Virus record (IMG/VR): IMGVR_UViG_3300031920_000373
Span: 37,490 to 101,489 of that record
Length of the DNA: 64,000 nucleotides
Source of the DNA: a virus
Strand: one strand, 5' to 3'
This document shows, piece by piece, positions 1 through 8,679 of the stretch. Every line of letters starts with the position of its first letter. Positions within the stretch are counted from its first letter, which is position 1. Made by a program: the position numbers and the translations under genes. The notes below the pieces were generated by a model that was given only the letters and a program-made list of their open reading frames with translations, did not search any database and was not told the origin of the DNA.

Positions 1-368
1 TCACTATCGCCTCTATGGTAGCATATAAGAGAGGACTGAACGCTGTTGTTACTGGTGTTTGCCAAACAGATTATTCGGGATATCCTGATTGCAGGAACGC
101 CACAATGAGGGCATTAAATGAGGCAATCGTGAAGGGCTTGGATAAAGCTATCTTGATCAGTACACCTTTGATGTGGTTGACAAAAGAGGAAACTGTCAGA
201 CTGGCTCAGTCATTTGAAGGCTGTATGGAAGCTCTGGCATATTCTCATACTTGTTATAATGGAGAGTATCCTCCCTGTATGCATTGTCCCTCATGCTGTT
301 TAAGGACAAGAGGATTCAAAGAAGCAGGTGTAAGGGATCCACTGATTGTGAGGTACTATGATAAGTAG
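1..368 (+). CDS. queC: 7-cyano-7-deazaguanine synthase QueC, C-terminal part (cut by window edge)
   Basis: QueC converts 7-carboxy-7-deazaguanine to preQ0 using ATP and ammonia. The frame is open to the left edge, so the gene starts outside the window; the family is usually about 220-230 residues and about 122 are present. Visible signatures are the substrate-binding DYSGYPDCR motif, the PLMWLTKEE segment, and the C-terminal zinc cysteines in HTCYN...CMHCPSC followed by LRTRGF. The stop overlaps the folE start by 11 bases, so the two are translationally coupled. queD and queE, needed for the same pathway, probably lie just to the left. Confidence 0.93.
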   Translation, partial: TIASMVAYKRGLNAVVTGVCQTDYSGYPDCRNATMRALNEAIVKGLDKAILISTPLMWLTKEETVRLAQSFEGCMEALAYSHTCYNGEYPPCMHCPSCCLRTRGFKEAGVRDPLIVRYYDK

Positions 369-969
369 AAAATATCCAGGTGCCATTCTTGCCAATGCAT
401 CAAAGCATGACCGAATCAAAGCATTGGTACATGATCTTTTGGTGGAAATCAATGAAAATCCAAATAGAACGGGATTGAAAGATACCCCTGAACGTGTTGC
501 CAAAATGTACTCTGAAATATTCAGAGGATACGATGATTCACAGAAACCGAACCTTACTGTTTTTCCAAATGACGATGATGGGCTTTCCTTCAAAGGTATG
601 ATAATTGATCAAGGATACTTTTTCAGTCATTGTGAGCATCATATGGTTCCCTTCTTTGGTCATTATTACTTCGGATATATTCCCGATAAAACACTGATTG
701 GCGCCTCAAAGATTGGTAGATTGATCAATTTCCATTCAGCCAAATTGCAGATAGCGGAGCGCCTGTGTCGTGTTGTGATAGATGACATTGAGGAGGCTGT
801 GAAACCTCAGGGTTGTATTCTCATAATGACTGCCCGCCATTTGTGTAAAGAAATGAGAGGAGTCAAGATGTTTAACAGCCCGTTTGAGGCGGACGATGCA
901 CGTGGTTGCTTCCTTGAAAATCATGCAGGATGTAAAGATGAATTTATTAGCAGAATAGGAATTAAATAA
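358..969 (+). CDS. folE: GTP cyclohydrolase I (FolE)
   Basis: This 203-residue protein has the normal FolE length. It would open GTP to 7,8-dihydroneopterin triphosphate, the first step of both folate and 7-deazaguanine synthesis. The zinc and active-site motifs are intact: CEHHMVPF near residue 98, the GASKIGR loop, and HLCKEMRGV near residue 161. Being between queC and queF, its job here is very likely to feed preQ0/preQ1 synthesis rather than folate. The start is the ATG that overlaps the queC end; the stop is directly followed by the queF ATG. Confidence 0.96.
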   Translation: MISRKYPGAILANASKHDRIKALVHDLLVEINENPNRTGLKDTPERVAKMYSEIFRGYDDSQKPNLTVFPNDDDGLSFKGMIIDQGYFFSHCEHHMVPFFGHYYFGYIPDKTLIGASKIGRLINFHSAKLQIAERLCRVVIDDIEEAVKPQGCILIMTARHLCKEMRGVKMFNSPFEADDARGCFLENHAGCKDEFISRIGIK

Positions 970-1434
970 ATGAAACATAAACATCTTGGATCAAACAAAA
1001 CGGACTATCAGTTCTCCGAGCCCTCGGCTGATCTTCTGGACACATTCAAAAACAAACACCCTAATATCTATCTGGTACCATTTGTTATGCCCCGGGATGA
1101 GTTCACAAGTCTTTGTCCCGTCACGAATCAGCCTGACCAGGCAAAGATTGAAATAATCTATGTGCCTTTCGATGATATGGTTGAAAGTAAGTCCTTGAAA
1201 CTGTATCTTTTCTCCTTTAGAAATAACGGAGAGTTTCATGAGGATGTTATTAACAGAATAGCCAAGGATCTGTATTCAGCAATGAAGCCCTTGTATATTC
1301 GTGTTTATGGTGACTTTGCTCCACGTGGGGGTATTGCAATCAAACCCATGGTTGAATTGTGGAATTCCAATGACCCTCATGATACAAAGCTGATTGAAAA
1401 TTATGTGAAAATGTGGGACAGGAAAAGGAATTAA
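970..1434 (+). CDS. queF: NADPH-dependent 7-cyano-7-deazaguanine reductase (QueF)
   Basis: QueF reduces the nitrile of preQ0 to the aminomethyl group of preQ1 with two NADPH. The 154-residue length matches the short unimodular QueF type. The catalytic cysteine is in [12 protein letters not shown] (near residue 50) and the NADPH/QueF signature is [15 protein letters not shown] followed by FHE (near residues 74-93). The gene starts one base after the folE stop and is followed two bases later by dpdA. Because QueF sits with the DNA transglycosylase, I infer that the modified base in this phage's DNA is preQ1-based rather than preQ0. Confidence 0.95.
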   Translation: MKHKHLGSNKTDYQFSEPSADLLDTFKNKHPNIYLVPFVMPRDEFTSLCPVTNQPDQAKIEIIYVPFDDMVESKSLKLYLFSFRNNGEFHEDVINRIAKDLYSAMKPLYIRVYGDFAPRGGIAIKPMVELWNSNDPHDTKLIENYVKMWDRKRN

Positions 1435-1435
1435 T

Positions 1436-3349
1436 ATGAAAACTCCAGGCAGAGAAGATGTTTCTCTAATGCTTGATTCCGGTGCTTTCTCTGCCTGGAT
1501 GAAACAAGAGGAGATATCAGTCGAGGACTACGGTAAGTTCCTTCAGCAACATGGAAATGATTTTGATCTGATTGTTAACCTTGATGTAATTCCGGGCAAA
1601 TTCGGGCAGAAGGAAATACCCGAAGCTGAAATGATCAAGTCCATTGAACAAGGCTGGAGAAATTATTACAGACTAATTGAAATGGGAGTCCCTAAGAATA
1701 AGCTCCTTCATGTATTTCACCAAGGAGAGCCCTTTCACTATCTTGAAAAAATGGTAAAGGAGATGGAATATATAGGAATCTCTCCTGCAAATGATAGAAC
1801 CACAAAAGAAAAGAAAAAGTGGCTGGACGAGTGCATGAAATATATTGTGGATAGTAAGGGAAAAGCCCAAATCAAATTCCACGGGTTCGGTATGACTTCT
1901 TTGCACTTGATCTGGCGTTATCCTTGGTTCTGTATGACAGAAGAGGATCATGAGGTATTAACAAAAACTGGATGGAAATTTAGAGAAGATTTATCCATAG
2001 GGGAGGAGGTATTAACATTCGATAAAGGAGCATCTAAGTGGGAACGTATTTTAGATATTCCTACATTTCCAGTAAAAGATATTGATATCAATGTAATGGA
2101 AAATAGAAACTTTTGTGCCAAAGTTACAGATAATCATAATTGGATTACTTGTCCTCAATATAATAGAGGAAATAATTGGAAGTGGAAAACAACACACACA
2201 CTGAACTCCAATGATTGTATACCTAGAATAGGAAAATACACTTTCCCTGAAACTAAAATATATATGGACAGTTTCATTGAATTATTGGCTTGGTTTTGGA
2301 CTGATGGAACAATCAACAAAAGGGAAAAATATAATCAGGATAGTATTTCTATTTATCAATCTGAAAGTGCTAATTCCGATAAATGTAAGATGATCCAGGA
2401 TTTGTTAAATTACAGTGGAGAACCGCATTGTAAAAGTGTGTCAAAAGAGGACAATTTAGCAAATTTTGAAATGTATGGAGACATTACTAAGGCTATATTA
2501 GAATTTGCTCCATTTAAAAAACTACCTTTAGATTTTATATTTGATCTTACTAAGGAACAGTTACAGAAATTTGTAGATATTTGTGTCCTGGCTGATGGCA
2601 CAGACACAAAACTGGTAAGACGTGATTCATTTAATATTACAGTTTCAAGACAGGTGAAAAAAGACAATCTTGAGGTTCTCCGTATAGCTTGTTTATTGTT
2701 GGGTATACCTACTTCTATTTCTTATGGAAACCAAGGGTATAAGACTTTACAATCATCCTCAGTTGATTATGTGTATAATCATTCACTTAAAAAACACAAG
2801 GAAAAATATACAGGAAATATATGGTGTTTACAGGTGCCAAGTAAAGCTTTTTTTACAAGATGTGACAATAAGATATATGTCACAGGAAACTCAATTGACA
2901 GTACTACATGGGTTTTGGTTGGTGCTATGGGGGGTGTTATGATGCCTAAAATTAAGTATGGCAGATACACTTACAGGCAATCACCAATCATACTTCCCAT
3001 CACCACAAAGAACGACATAAAAAAACCTTTCCATTATCAAAATCTATCAGAAATAGAACAAAGCAAGGTGCAACGATACTTTAATGATCGTGGCTTTGAT
3101 GTCAAAACCCTGGAAACGGAAGGAATGGAGAGAGACAGAGCCAACATGAGGTTCTTTCTTGATCTTGAACAAACCTTGACTGATACAAAGGTGTACTTTG
3201 CTGGTAACTTTCCCATGCTTCATAAGATGGAGAGAGAGTTCAAGACAATGGATTTGGCTTTAAAAATAACTGATAAGTGGAGAAGGCTGGGCTCTTATTA
3301 TCACCAGAACTATCTCCTTAAATTACTTGATCTAAAACGGAGGAAATAA
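1436..3349 (+). CDS. dpdA: DpdA-like DNA 7-deazaguanine transglycosylase, interrupted by an intein
   Basis: DpdA is a tRNA-guanine-transglycosylase relative that exchanges guanine in DNA for a 7-deazaguanine. Extein residues 1-165 contain MLDSGAFSAWM (substrate-pocket Asp) and the VNLDVIPG and HQGEP segments; residues 486-637 begin SIDSTTW. Removing the 320-residue intein (166-485) joins YPWF to SIDSTTW, the catalytic-Asp region of the family, giving a 317-residue enzyme. The protein can therefore only be active after splicing. It follows queF directly and completes the modification cassette. The sequence specificity of modification cannot be read from the sequence. Confidence 0.9.
   Translation: MKTPGREDVSLMLDSGAFSAWMKQEEISVEDYGKFLQQHGNDFDLIVNLDVIPGKFGQKEIPEAEMIKSIEQGWRNYYRLIEMGVPKNKLLHVFHQGEPFHYLEKMVKEMEYIGISPANDRTTKEKKKWLDECMKYIVDSKGKAQIKFHGFGMTSLHLIWRYPWFCMTEEDHEVLTKTGWKFREDLSIGEEVLTFDKGASKWERILDIPTFPVKDIDINVMENRNFCAKVTDNHNWITCPQYNRGNNWKWKTTHTLNSNDCIPRIGKYTFPETKIYMDSFIELLAWFWTDGTINKREKYNQDSISIYQSESANSDKCKMIQDLLNYSGEPHCKSVSKEDNLANFEMYGDITKAILEFAPFKKLPLDFIFDLTKEQLQKFVDICVLADGTDTKLVRRDSFNITVSRQVKKDNLEVLRIACLLLGIPTSISYGNQGYKTLQSSSVDYVYNHSLKKHKEKYTGNIWCLQVPSKAFFTRCDNKIYVTGNSIDSTTWVLVGAMGGVMMPKIKYGRYTYRQSPIILPITTKNDIKKPFHYQNLSEIEQSKVQRYFNDRGFDVKTLETEGMERDRANMRFFLDLEQTLTDTKVYFAGNFPMLHKMEREFKTMDLALKITDKWRRLGSYYHQNYLLKLLDLKRRK
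1931..2890 (+). mobile_element. Intein with LAGLIDADG endonuclease in dpdA
   Basis: In-frame 320-residue intein. It begins with Cys1 (codon at 1931) and ends ...YVTGN (Asn codon 2888-2890) with Ser as the +1 extein residue, the normal splice chemistry. A Hint-like N-terminal block (EDHEVLTKTGWK, then LSIGEEVLTF) is followed by two degenerate LAGLIDADG helices, LLAWFWTDGTI and FVDICVLADGTD, so the homing endonuclease looks intact. The insertion point is immediately before the catalytic SIDSTTW motif of DpdA. Confidence 0.93.
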
Positions 3350-3531
3350 TGACTGAGGAAGAATTTAAACTTTGGGCTACATTAAAAATCCTAAAACTCA
3401 GGGAAATGTTAGATTTTGATAATTCATTATTCACCACAACTGAATTAGATATGTTGTTCGCAATAAAGGAGCAACACAAAAATGAAGATAGGAAAAAAGA
3501 AAAAGGAAAAATCGTACAATTATTCCAATAA
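3349..3531 (+). CDS. Hypothetical protein, 60 aa
   Basis: Small protein between dpdA and the sliding clamp; its ATG shares the last base of the dpdA stop (TAATG coupling). It is mostly charged and helical (starts MTEEEFKLWATLKILKLREML; C-terminus rich in Lys and Glu). No family recognised. The position suggests co-expression with the replication genes. Confidence 0.7.
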   Translation: MTEEEFKLWATLKILKLREMLDFDNSLFTTTELDMLFAIKEQHKNEDRKKEKGKIVQLFQ

Positions 3532-3543
3532 AGGAGCAGAATA

Positions 3544-4560
3544 ATGGATAGGAAAAAGTTACTGGATGTCTTAAAGAAAGTTAAACCCGGAATAGCAGAA
3601 AAGGACATAGTTGAGTCAATGACCTATTTCTATTTTTCTGGGAAAGAAGTTGTAACCTATAATGACAAGATATCAATCTTGCATCCTCTTGAAACTGACT
3701 TCAATCTGTTTGTGAAGGCGGCTGATCTATACAAGATTGTCTCCTTGTCAAAAGCGGATGTTCTTAAAATTGAGGAAAAAGGGAATAATCTCAATATCAG
3801 ATCACCCAAAATGAATGTCAATCTCACTACTATTATTGATGAGGAGATAGTTGATAGGATTGGACTGATTGATAAATCCCTTAAAGATGTTAAGTGGAAA
3901 AAACTCCCTGCAAACTTCATGGAAAATGCTGTTCTTTGTGCATTTGCGGCGGCCAAGGTAGAGGCTGAATCAACTCTTTCCTGTGTATATTTCAACGGAG
4001 AGAACAGCATGGCGTTTGATAATGACCAGTTTGCTTCTGCCAAGCTTGCTGGCAAGGTAGATGAAATGTTCATCAAAGCTTCCCAGCTTTCAAACCTTTC
4101 GTCAATCAATCCTACGATGTATGTCCGAACAAAAGCTTGGATCCATTTCAAGAGTACAGATGGATGCATCTTTTCTATAAGAAGAATTGATGGAGACTTT
4201 CCCCAAAAAGACATGGAAGATGCTCTTGACTTTGAGGGAAGGACTGTTGATCTATCAGAGGATATACTTGAAGGAACTGATATTGCTTCCATCTTTGTTG
4301 ATACAATGGAACCCGTGGTTACTATCAAGATCACAAAAGGCAGATGTATTGTATCGGTAAAATCTGAAGGAGGGGGATCACAACATAGATCCAAGATCGA
4401 ATATGAAGGTGCGGATATAGAGTTCAACTTAAACCCTGATTTTCTAAGGGAAATGCTAAATCATTCCACGACCATCACCATTGATGATGAGTCCACAAAG
4501 GCAAAGTTGTCCACTGAAAACTTCACTATGATGACCAGTTTGAAATCAATACAGGAGTAA
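3544..4560 (+). CDS. DNA polymerase sliding clamp, DnaN/beta-clamp-like
   Basis: 338 residues, close to the length of bacterial beta clamps (about 366). The C-terminal third has the clamp pattern of an IEYEGADIEFNLNPDFLREML segment, resembling the DnaN third domain where a beta strand precedes the fNp.YL...L helix, and ends with a hydrophobic MMTSL strand like the peptide-binding cleft region. It is preceded by an AAGGAG site. The next gene is the replicative polymerase and a clamp loader follows at 8676, which supports the role. Sequence similarity is weak at the N-terminus, so the assignment rests on the C-terminal pattern and context. Confidence 0.72.
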   Translation: MDRKKLLDVLKKVKPGIAEKDIVESMTYFYFSGKEVVTYNDKISILHPLETDFNLFVKAADLYKIVSLSKADVLKIEEKGNNLNIRSPKMNVNLTTIIDEEIVDRIGLIDKSLKDVKWKKLPANFMENAVLCAFAAAKVEAESTLSCVYFNGENSMAFDNDQFASAKLAGKVDEMFIKASQLSNLSSINPTMYVRTKAWIHFKSTDGCIFSIRRIDGDFPQKDMEDALDFEGRTVDLSEDILEGTDIASIFVDTMEPVVTIKITKGRCIVSVKSEGGGSQHRSKIEYEGADIEFNLNPDFLREMLNHSTTITIDDESTKAKLSTENFTMMTSLKSIQE

Positions 4561-4564
4561 TTCT

Positions 4565-7500
4565 ATGGGATTTTTCACTAAATCCCAGTTATCTAAGCGG
4601 TCCGAGGTCAAGGTTGATGTCAATGACTTGGAATCGGATTGCTTGGCTTGTGGGTTATTCAAAGACACAATCCATCCAAAGATGGAATACTCAGGACAAG
4701 GTCAAAAGAAGATTCTCATTATAGGTGAATTTTCAAGTGACGAAGATGACCAATATGGTCAACATTTCTATGGAGAACGAGGCGATCCATTAAGACAGCA
4801 ATTAAGGTTCAATAATGTCAATATGAACAAGGATTGCTGGAAAGTTAACGCTGTTCGATGCAATCCTGATGGACTTAATTTACCCAGTCCTGGCCAGGTT
4901 CAAAACTGCTTCCCGTATATCAAAAAAATGATCAAACAGTTAAAACCTAAATTGATACTTCTTCTGGGTGATTTGGCTATTTCTTCATTGTACGGAAAGG
5001 ATTTTTCAAACAGAAGCATACACAGATGGAGAAAGTATGTTATACCCGATCAAGAGTTCAGTTGTAATGTTATTCCTCTATATCATCCCTATCATCTTTT
5101 CCGTCAATCCAAGAAAAAGAAGAAGAAAGACAAAAACCTCGAAAGTGTATTCAATCGGGATCTAAAATTTGCTCTCAGACAGTTGGAACGCCCGGTTTTA
5201 ACGACAAAGAACTATGAAAGCAATGTCACACTGTTAACAGACTTCAACCGCGTTAAAAAGCTGTTAAATCGAATCCTCAAGCGTAAATCAAAAATCTATT
5301 TTGATTATGAGTCCACAGGACTAAAGCCTTTCAGAAAAGGCCATAAGATTGTGACCATTGGTGTTGCTGTATCTGCCTCAAAAGCGTTTGCGTTTCCTTA
5401 TCAGTGGAAAAGTTTCTGGACTCCCTCTGAATTAAAGGTTATAAAGAAACTCTGGAAAAAGATTCTCAGGGATGATGAAATCCTAAAGATGGCGCACAAT
5501 TGCTTTTCAGGTGATACAAAATATATAACTAAAGAAGGATTGAAGTCCTTTATTGATACAGAGAACACTACCCAAACAGTGTGGACAAAGGAAGGATGGA
5601 AGGATGCTAAAGTTAAATGTTATGGAAAAGATCATCTTTCTAAAATAGTAGTAGGCCCTGAACTTAGAAGTAGATCCAAGATTAAAAGAACTATTCACAG
5701 CACTGAAAATCACCGTTGGATTGTAAAAAGAAAATTCAATCATTGTTACCCTAATCCCTCTACCTTTAAAACTATAGAGGTTACCACAGACCAATTGAAA
5801 TTAAGGGATAATATAATTTCGGAAATGCCCGAATTCACAATTGATCAAAATACAGAGGCTTTTAGACATGGATTAATCCTTGCGGATGGAGGTCGTTCCA
5901 GTAAACATTCCCTTCATTTTCAAATCAGACTATGTGGTAAAAAAGAAAAGTATAAAGACATTTTTCCTAAATATACGTACCCCCTTTCTGCTAATGGTGA
6001 TCCGGTTGTGAATTACTATAAAGCCTCTTGTGATATGAAGAAAGTTCCTGAGAATCCTACGGCAGAGTATGTAGCAAACTTTATAGCAGGATGGGATGCT
6101 GGTGACGGCACAGATTCAGCAACTGGAAGATCAAGAGTCATAACTACCTTTAATAAAGAACACGCTACATGGTTAAAGGACAATGCAGAACTTGGTGGAT
6201 GGAAATGTACTGGATTTTCAGAACATATTAATTCGAAAGACTTTGATGGGAATTATATAGACCCGCACCCTTACTGGATGATAATATTAACAAAGGAGAA
6301 AGTAAACTGGACAGTAAAAGAAATAAAACACAAGGATAGATACGAGAAAGTGTACTGTGTTTCTTTACCAAAAGAGGAATTTACTCTCCAATATGGTATT
6401 TACACAAGGAATTGCAAATTTGAGCAAGTGTGGTCAAAGGTTATGTTCAATGTAATGCCTAAGATTCACTTTGATACTATGATGGCAGAACATATCTTGG
6501 ACAATAGATCAGCCTCAACAGGTTTGAAATTTCAGACGTTCATAAGGTTCGGTGTTAAGCCCTATGATAAAGATATTGCTCCCTTCCTAAAAGCAAAGAA
6601 TGGAGAATTTAATACCATAGAAAAAGCACCATTCAAAGAGTTATTAACATACAATGGACTTGACTGCATTTATGGATGGATGGTATACGATAGACAGATC
6701 CTTGAAATAACCAAAAGACGGGACGTAAAGGATGCAATGAAAAGCGTTCTCGGTGAGGTTGATGCTCCCGAAAAAAGCCTACTTGGTGCTTACAATTTCT
6801 TCATGCGTGGTAACGAACAGATGGCTATTATCCAGCTTAACGGGATCAATATGGATTCCATTTATTATCAAAAAGCTGAAAAGAATCTGGAAAAGAAAGT
6901 CAAGGAGTTAAAGCACGGATTGGAGAATGGTCGTGAAGCGGAAATGTTTCATAAAATGTTCGGACGACCAATCAGGATCACATCCAATCAAGATCTCGGA
7001 AAACTATTCTATGAAGTTCTGGGAAAAGATCCCGTCTATACTGCTAAAGGGGGGTATAAGACAGATAAAATGACTCTGGAGAGTTTGAATCTACCTTATG
7101 TAAAAAACCTCCTTAAAATGAAAAAGTACGAGAAAGCCAAGGGAACTTATCTTGGTCAGTTTGCAAGAGAGATATTTAGGACAAAGATGTATCCATTCTG
7201 GGATCTTAATATTCCTGTCAGTTATAGGAGTTCATCATCAAAACCAAACTTTCAGAATATTCCTAAACGTGATGCAGAGATAAAGGCAATCATTAGAATG
7301 GGAATTGTTCCGAAAAAGGGATGTGTGTTAAGTGAAATTGATTTTTCAGGTGCGGAGGTTATAACTTCCGCCACTTACCACAAGGATCCAACATTTATTG
7401 CCTACTTGACAGAAAAAGATGCATCAGGTGAGTTGATAAATGATATGCATAGAGATAATGCAACTGACCTTTTGATGTTACCTCCTGATATGCTTGAGAA

Positions 7501-8242
7501 TCCTAAGTATTCAAGGGACCAGAAAAAGTTAATTAAAAAGATTCGATTCTTTGCCAAGAACAATTGGACTTTTGCTCAGTTCTACGGTGATTGGTTTGGT
7601 TCGTGTGCTCCTATGTTCTGGGAGAATGTTATTGAGGTGGACTTAGAACTTCCTAATGGCATGACTTGCCGAGAATGGCTTGAAGAAAAAGGCATCTATG
7701 AACTCGGAGAAGTAAAAGATGGAACTCCCACAGAGGGAAGCTTCATGGAGCATTGTGCCCATGTCCAAGAAAAGATGTGGAATGAACGATTTCCTGTATA
7801 TACTCAGTGGAAGAAGGATATAGTTGAGAAATATAGAGAACATGGTTTTATTCCCAATCATTTCGGTTTCAGATTCACAGGATATATGTCCGATAATCAG
7901 TGTACAAACTATCCCATCCAGTCAGCAAGTTTCCATCTGTTGGTTCATACTCTGATTGAGGTACAGAAGTTCATTGATAAAAATAACCTGAAAACAAAGA
8001 TAGTTGGGCAAATTCATGATAGTATTATCAGCAATGTTCCTGAAAATGAGATCAAATTCTACCATGCAGGTGTTAACAAGATTGTAAAAGGCCTGATGAA
8101 TGAATTTAAGTGGTTGATAATTCCAATGGAAATCGAAGCTGAAATAACCAAGTTAAGAGAAGATGGAGGAAACTTTTCTGACCTTAGAGAAGGTGACCCT
8201 GATAATATGGATTATGAAACAATCTGGAAGGAGGCAGCATGA
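4565..8242 (+). CDS. polA: DNA polymerase, family A, with N-terminal uracil-DNA-glycosylase-like domain and an intein
   Basis: Replicative polymerase, 1,225 residues, 921 after splicing. Residues about 25-200 form a family 4 UDG-like domain with four cysteines placed as in [4Fe-4S] UDGs (CLAC, VRC, NC), the LLGDLA segment and a YHPYHL motif. The 3'-5' exonuclease has YFDYESTG (Exo I) near residue 247, Exo II AHN-CKFE rebuilt by splicing, and YNGLDCIYG (Exo III). The polymerase domain has YRSSSSKPNFQNIPKRD, motif A DFSGAEV, motif B KKIRFFAKNNWTFAQFYG and motif C QIHDSI. Motif C has Ser where most family A enzymes have Glu. No 5' nuclease domain is present; that activity is encoded separately at 13172. 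Confidence 0.95.
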   Translation: MGFFTKSQLSKRSEVKVDVNDLESDCLACGLFKDTIHPKMEYSGQGQKKILIIGEFSSDEDDQYGQHFYGERGDPLRQQLRFNNVNMNKDCWKVNAVRCNPDGLNLPSPGQVQNCFPYIKKMIKQLKPKLILLLGDLAISSLYGKDFSNRSIHRWRKYVIPDQEFSCNVIPLYHPYHLFRQSKKKKKKDKNLESVFNRDLKFALRQLERPVLTTKNYESNVTLLTDFNRVKKLLNRILKRKSKIYFDYESTGLKPFRKGHKIVTIGVAVSASKAFAFPYQWKSFWTPSELKVIKKLWKKILRDDEILKMAHNCFSGDTKYITKEGLKSFIDTENTTQTVWTKEGWKDAKVKCYGKDHLSKIVVGPELRSRSKIKRTIHSTENHRWIVKRKFNHCYPNPSTFKTIEVTTDQLKLRDNIISEMPEFTIDQNTEAFRHGLILADGGRSSKHSLHFQIRLCGKKEKYKDIFPKYTYPLSANGDPVVNYYKASCDMKKVPENPTAEYVANFIAGWDAGDGTDSATGRSRVITTFNKEHATWLKDNAELGGWKCTGFSEHINSKDFDGNYIDPHPYWMIILTKEKVNWTVKEIKHKDRYEKVYCVSLPKEEFTLQYGIYTRNCKFEQVWSKVMFNVMPKIHFDTMMAEHILDNRSASTGLKFQTFIRFGVKPYDKDIAPFLKAKNGEFNTIEKAPFKELLTYNGLDCIYGWMVYDRQILEITKRRDVKDAMKSVLGEVDAPEKSLLGAYNFFMRGNEQMAIIQLNGINMDSIYYQKAEKNLEKKVKELKHGLENGREAEMFHKMFGRPIRITSNQDLGKLFYEVLGKDPVYTAKGGYKTDKMTLESLNLPYVKNLLKMKKYEKAKGTYLGQFAREIFRTKMYPFWDLNIPVSYRSSSSKPNFQNIPKRDAEIKAIIRMGIVPKKGCVLSEIDFSGAEVITSATYHKDPTFIAYLTEKDASGELINDMHRDNATDLLMLPPDMLENPKYSRDQKKLIKKIRFFAKNNWTFAQFYGDWFGSCAPMFWENVIEVDLELPNGMTCREWLEEKGIYELGEVKDGTPTEGSFMEHCAHVQEKMWNERFPVYTQWKKDIVEKYREHGFIPNHFGFRFTGYMSDNQCTNYPIQSASFHLLVHTLIEVQKFIDKNNLKTKIVGQIHDSIISNVPENEIKFYHAGVNKIVKGLMNEFKWLIIPMEIEAEITKLREDGGNFSDLREGDPDNMDYETIWKEAA
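5501..6412 (+). mobile_element. Intein with LAGLIDADG endonuclease in polA
   Basis: In-frame 304-residue intein, residues 313-616 of the polymerase. It starts with Cys1 (CFSGDTKYITKEG) and ends YGIYTRN, with Cys as +1 extein residue. Block B histidine is in STENHRW. Two LAGLIDADG-like motifs, HGLILADGG and FIAGWDAGDGTD, mark an apparently complete homing endonuclease. Splicing rebuilds AHN-CKFEQVW, the Exo II motif of the proofreading exonuclease, so unspliced protein should lack proofreading. Confidence 0.93.
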
Positions 8243-8268
8243 AAATAATAACCGCAGAATCGGCAATG

Positions 8269-8286
8269 TTAATGATTTATCATTAA
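8269..8286 (+). promoter_or_regulatory. Palindromic operator-like site, copy 1
   Basis: TTAATGATTTATCATTAA is a perfect inverted repeat with 8-base arms around TT. It lies 7 bases upstream of a TTGACT -35 box. The identical 18-mer occurs at 18826-18843 with the same spacing to the same -35 box, so a regulatory role is likely. The first gene downstream encodes a ribbon-helix-helix protein that could bind it. Confidence 0.75.
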
Positions 8287-8293
8287 AAAATAC

Positions 8294-8322
8294 TTGACTT
8301 TTCATTGAAATTAGAATACTGT
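8294..8322 (+). promoter_or_regulatory. Sigma70-like promoter for the 8365 gene onward
   Basis: TTGACT (8294-8299), 17-base spacer, TACTGT (8317-8322). The -35 is 5/6 to consensus and the -10 is weak, which suits a regulated promoter. It lies in the gap after polA, one of the few non-coding gaps in this arm. Confidence 0.65.
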
Positions 8323-8364
8323 ATAAAAATAAATGAAAATCAATACGTATATAGAGGAAACATT

Positions 8365-8679
8365 ATGGGCAAAACAATCAGCGTTACAATTCCTGAGCCT
8401 TTGGAAGCCTTATTGCAAAATAAGGCTGATATAGCAGGGATGTCAAGATCAAGGTTTATATGTAACATTCTATTAAAGTGGGAAGAAAAGATGAAACAAC
8501 CAAGAAGGCCCACTGAAATACCGGATAATATGGACATGGACACTGTTCCGAATGATTGTCCGAATCGGGATTCTGATGGGTTTTGTGTAGTGTTTGATCT
8601 TGTATGTAATGCTCCGCAACCTGAAGCAAATACATGTGTGGGTTGTCCGCGTGATGGTGACAAAGGGGGTGGCTCTTGA
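8365..8679 (+). CDS. Ribbon-helix-helix DNA-binding protein with Cys-rich tail
   Basis: 104 residues. The N-terminal 45 residues fit the ribbon-helix-helix fold: a short strand (KTISVTIPEPL) and two helices ending in MSRSRFICNILLKW. The C-terminal half has six cysteines (DCP, GFCVV, LVCN, NTC, GCP), perhaps a metal site. The ATG at 8365 is chosen over an upstream in-frame ATG because an AGAGGAAA site sits 5 bases before it and the upstream part overlaps the promoter. As first gene after a palindromic operator, it is a candidate regulator acting on its own promoter and that at 18.85 kb; this is inference. Confidence 0.75.
   Translation: MGKTISVTIPEPLEALLQNKADIAGMSRSRFICNILLKWEEKMKQPRRPTEIPDNMDMDTVPNDCPNRDSDGFCVVFDLVCNAPQPEANTCVGCPRDGDKGGGS

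Noticed and set aside
2724-2942. Short plus-strand frame inside the dpdA intein, examined as a possible nested gene like that in the terL intein
   Set aside because: No Shine-Dalgarno site, no endonuclease motif, and the LAGLIDADG motifs are already in the intein frame.
3657-4427. Long minus-strand open frame opposite the sliding clamp gene
   Set aside because: It is the antisense shadow of a well-supported gene, has no ribosome-binding site, and has no recognisable domain.
8239-8286. 15-codon leader-like frame starting by ATGA overlap at the polA stop and ending in the palindrome
   Set aside because: Too short to judge, no Shine-Dalgarno site, and the sequence is better explained by the operator.
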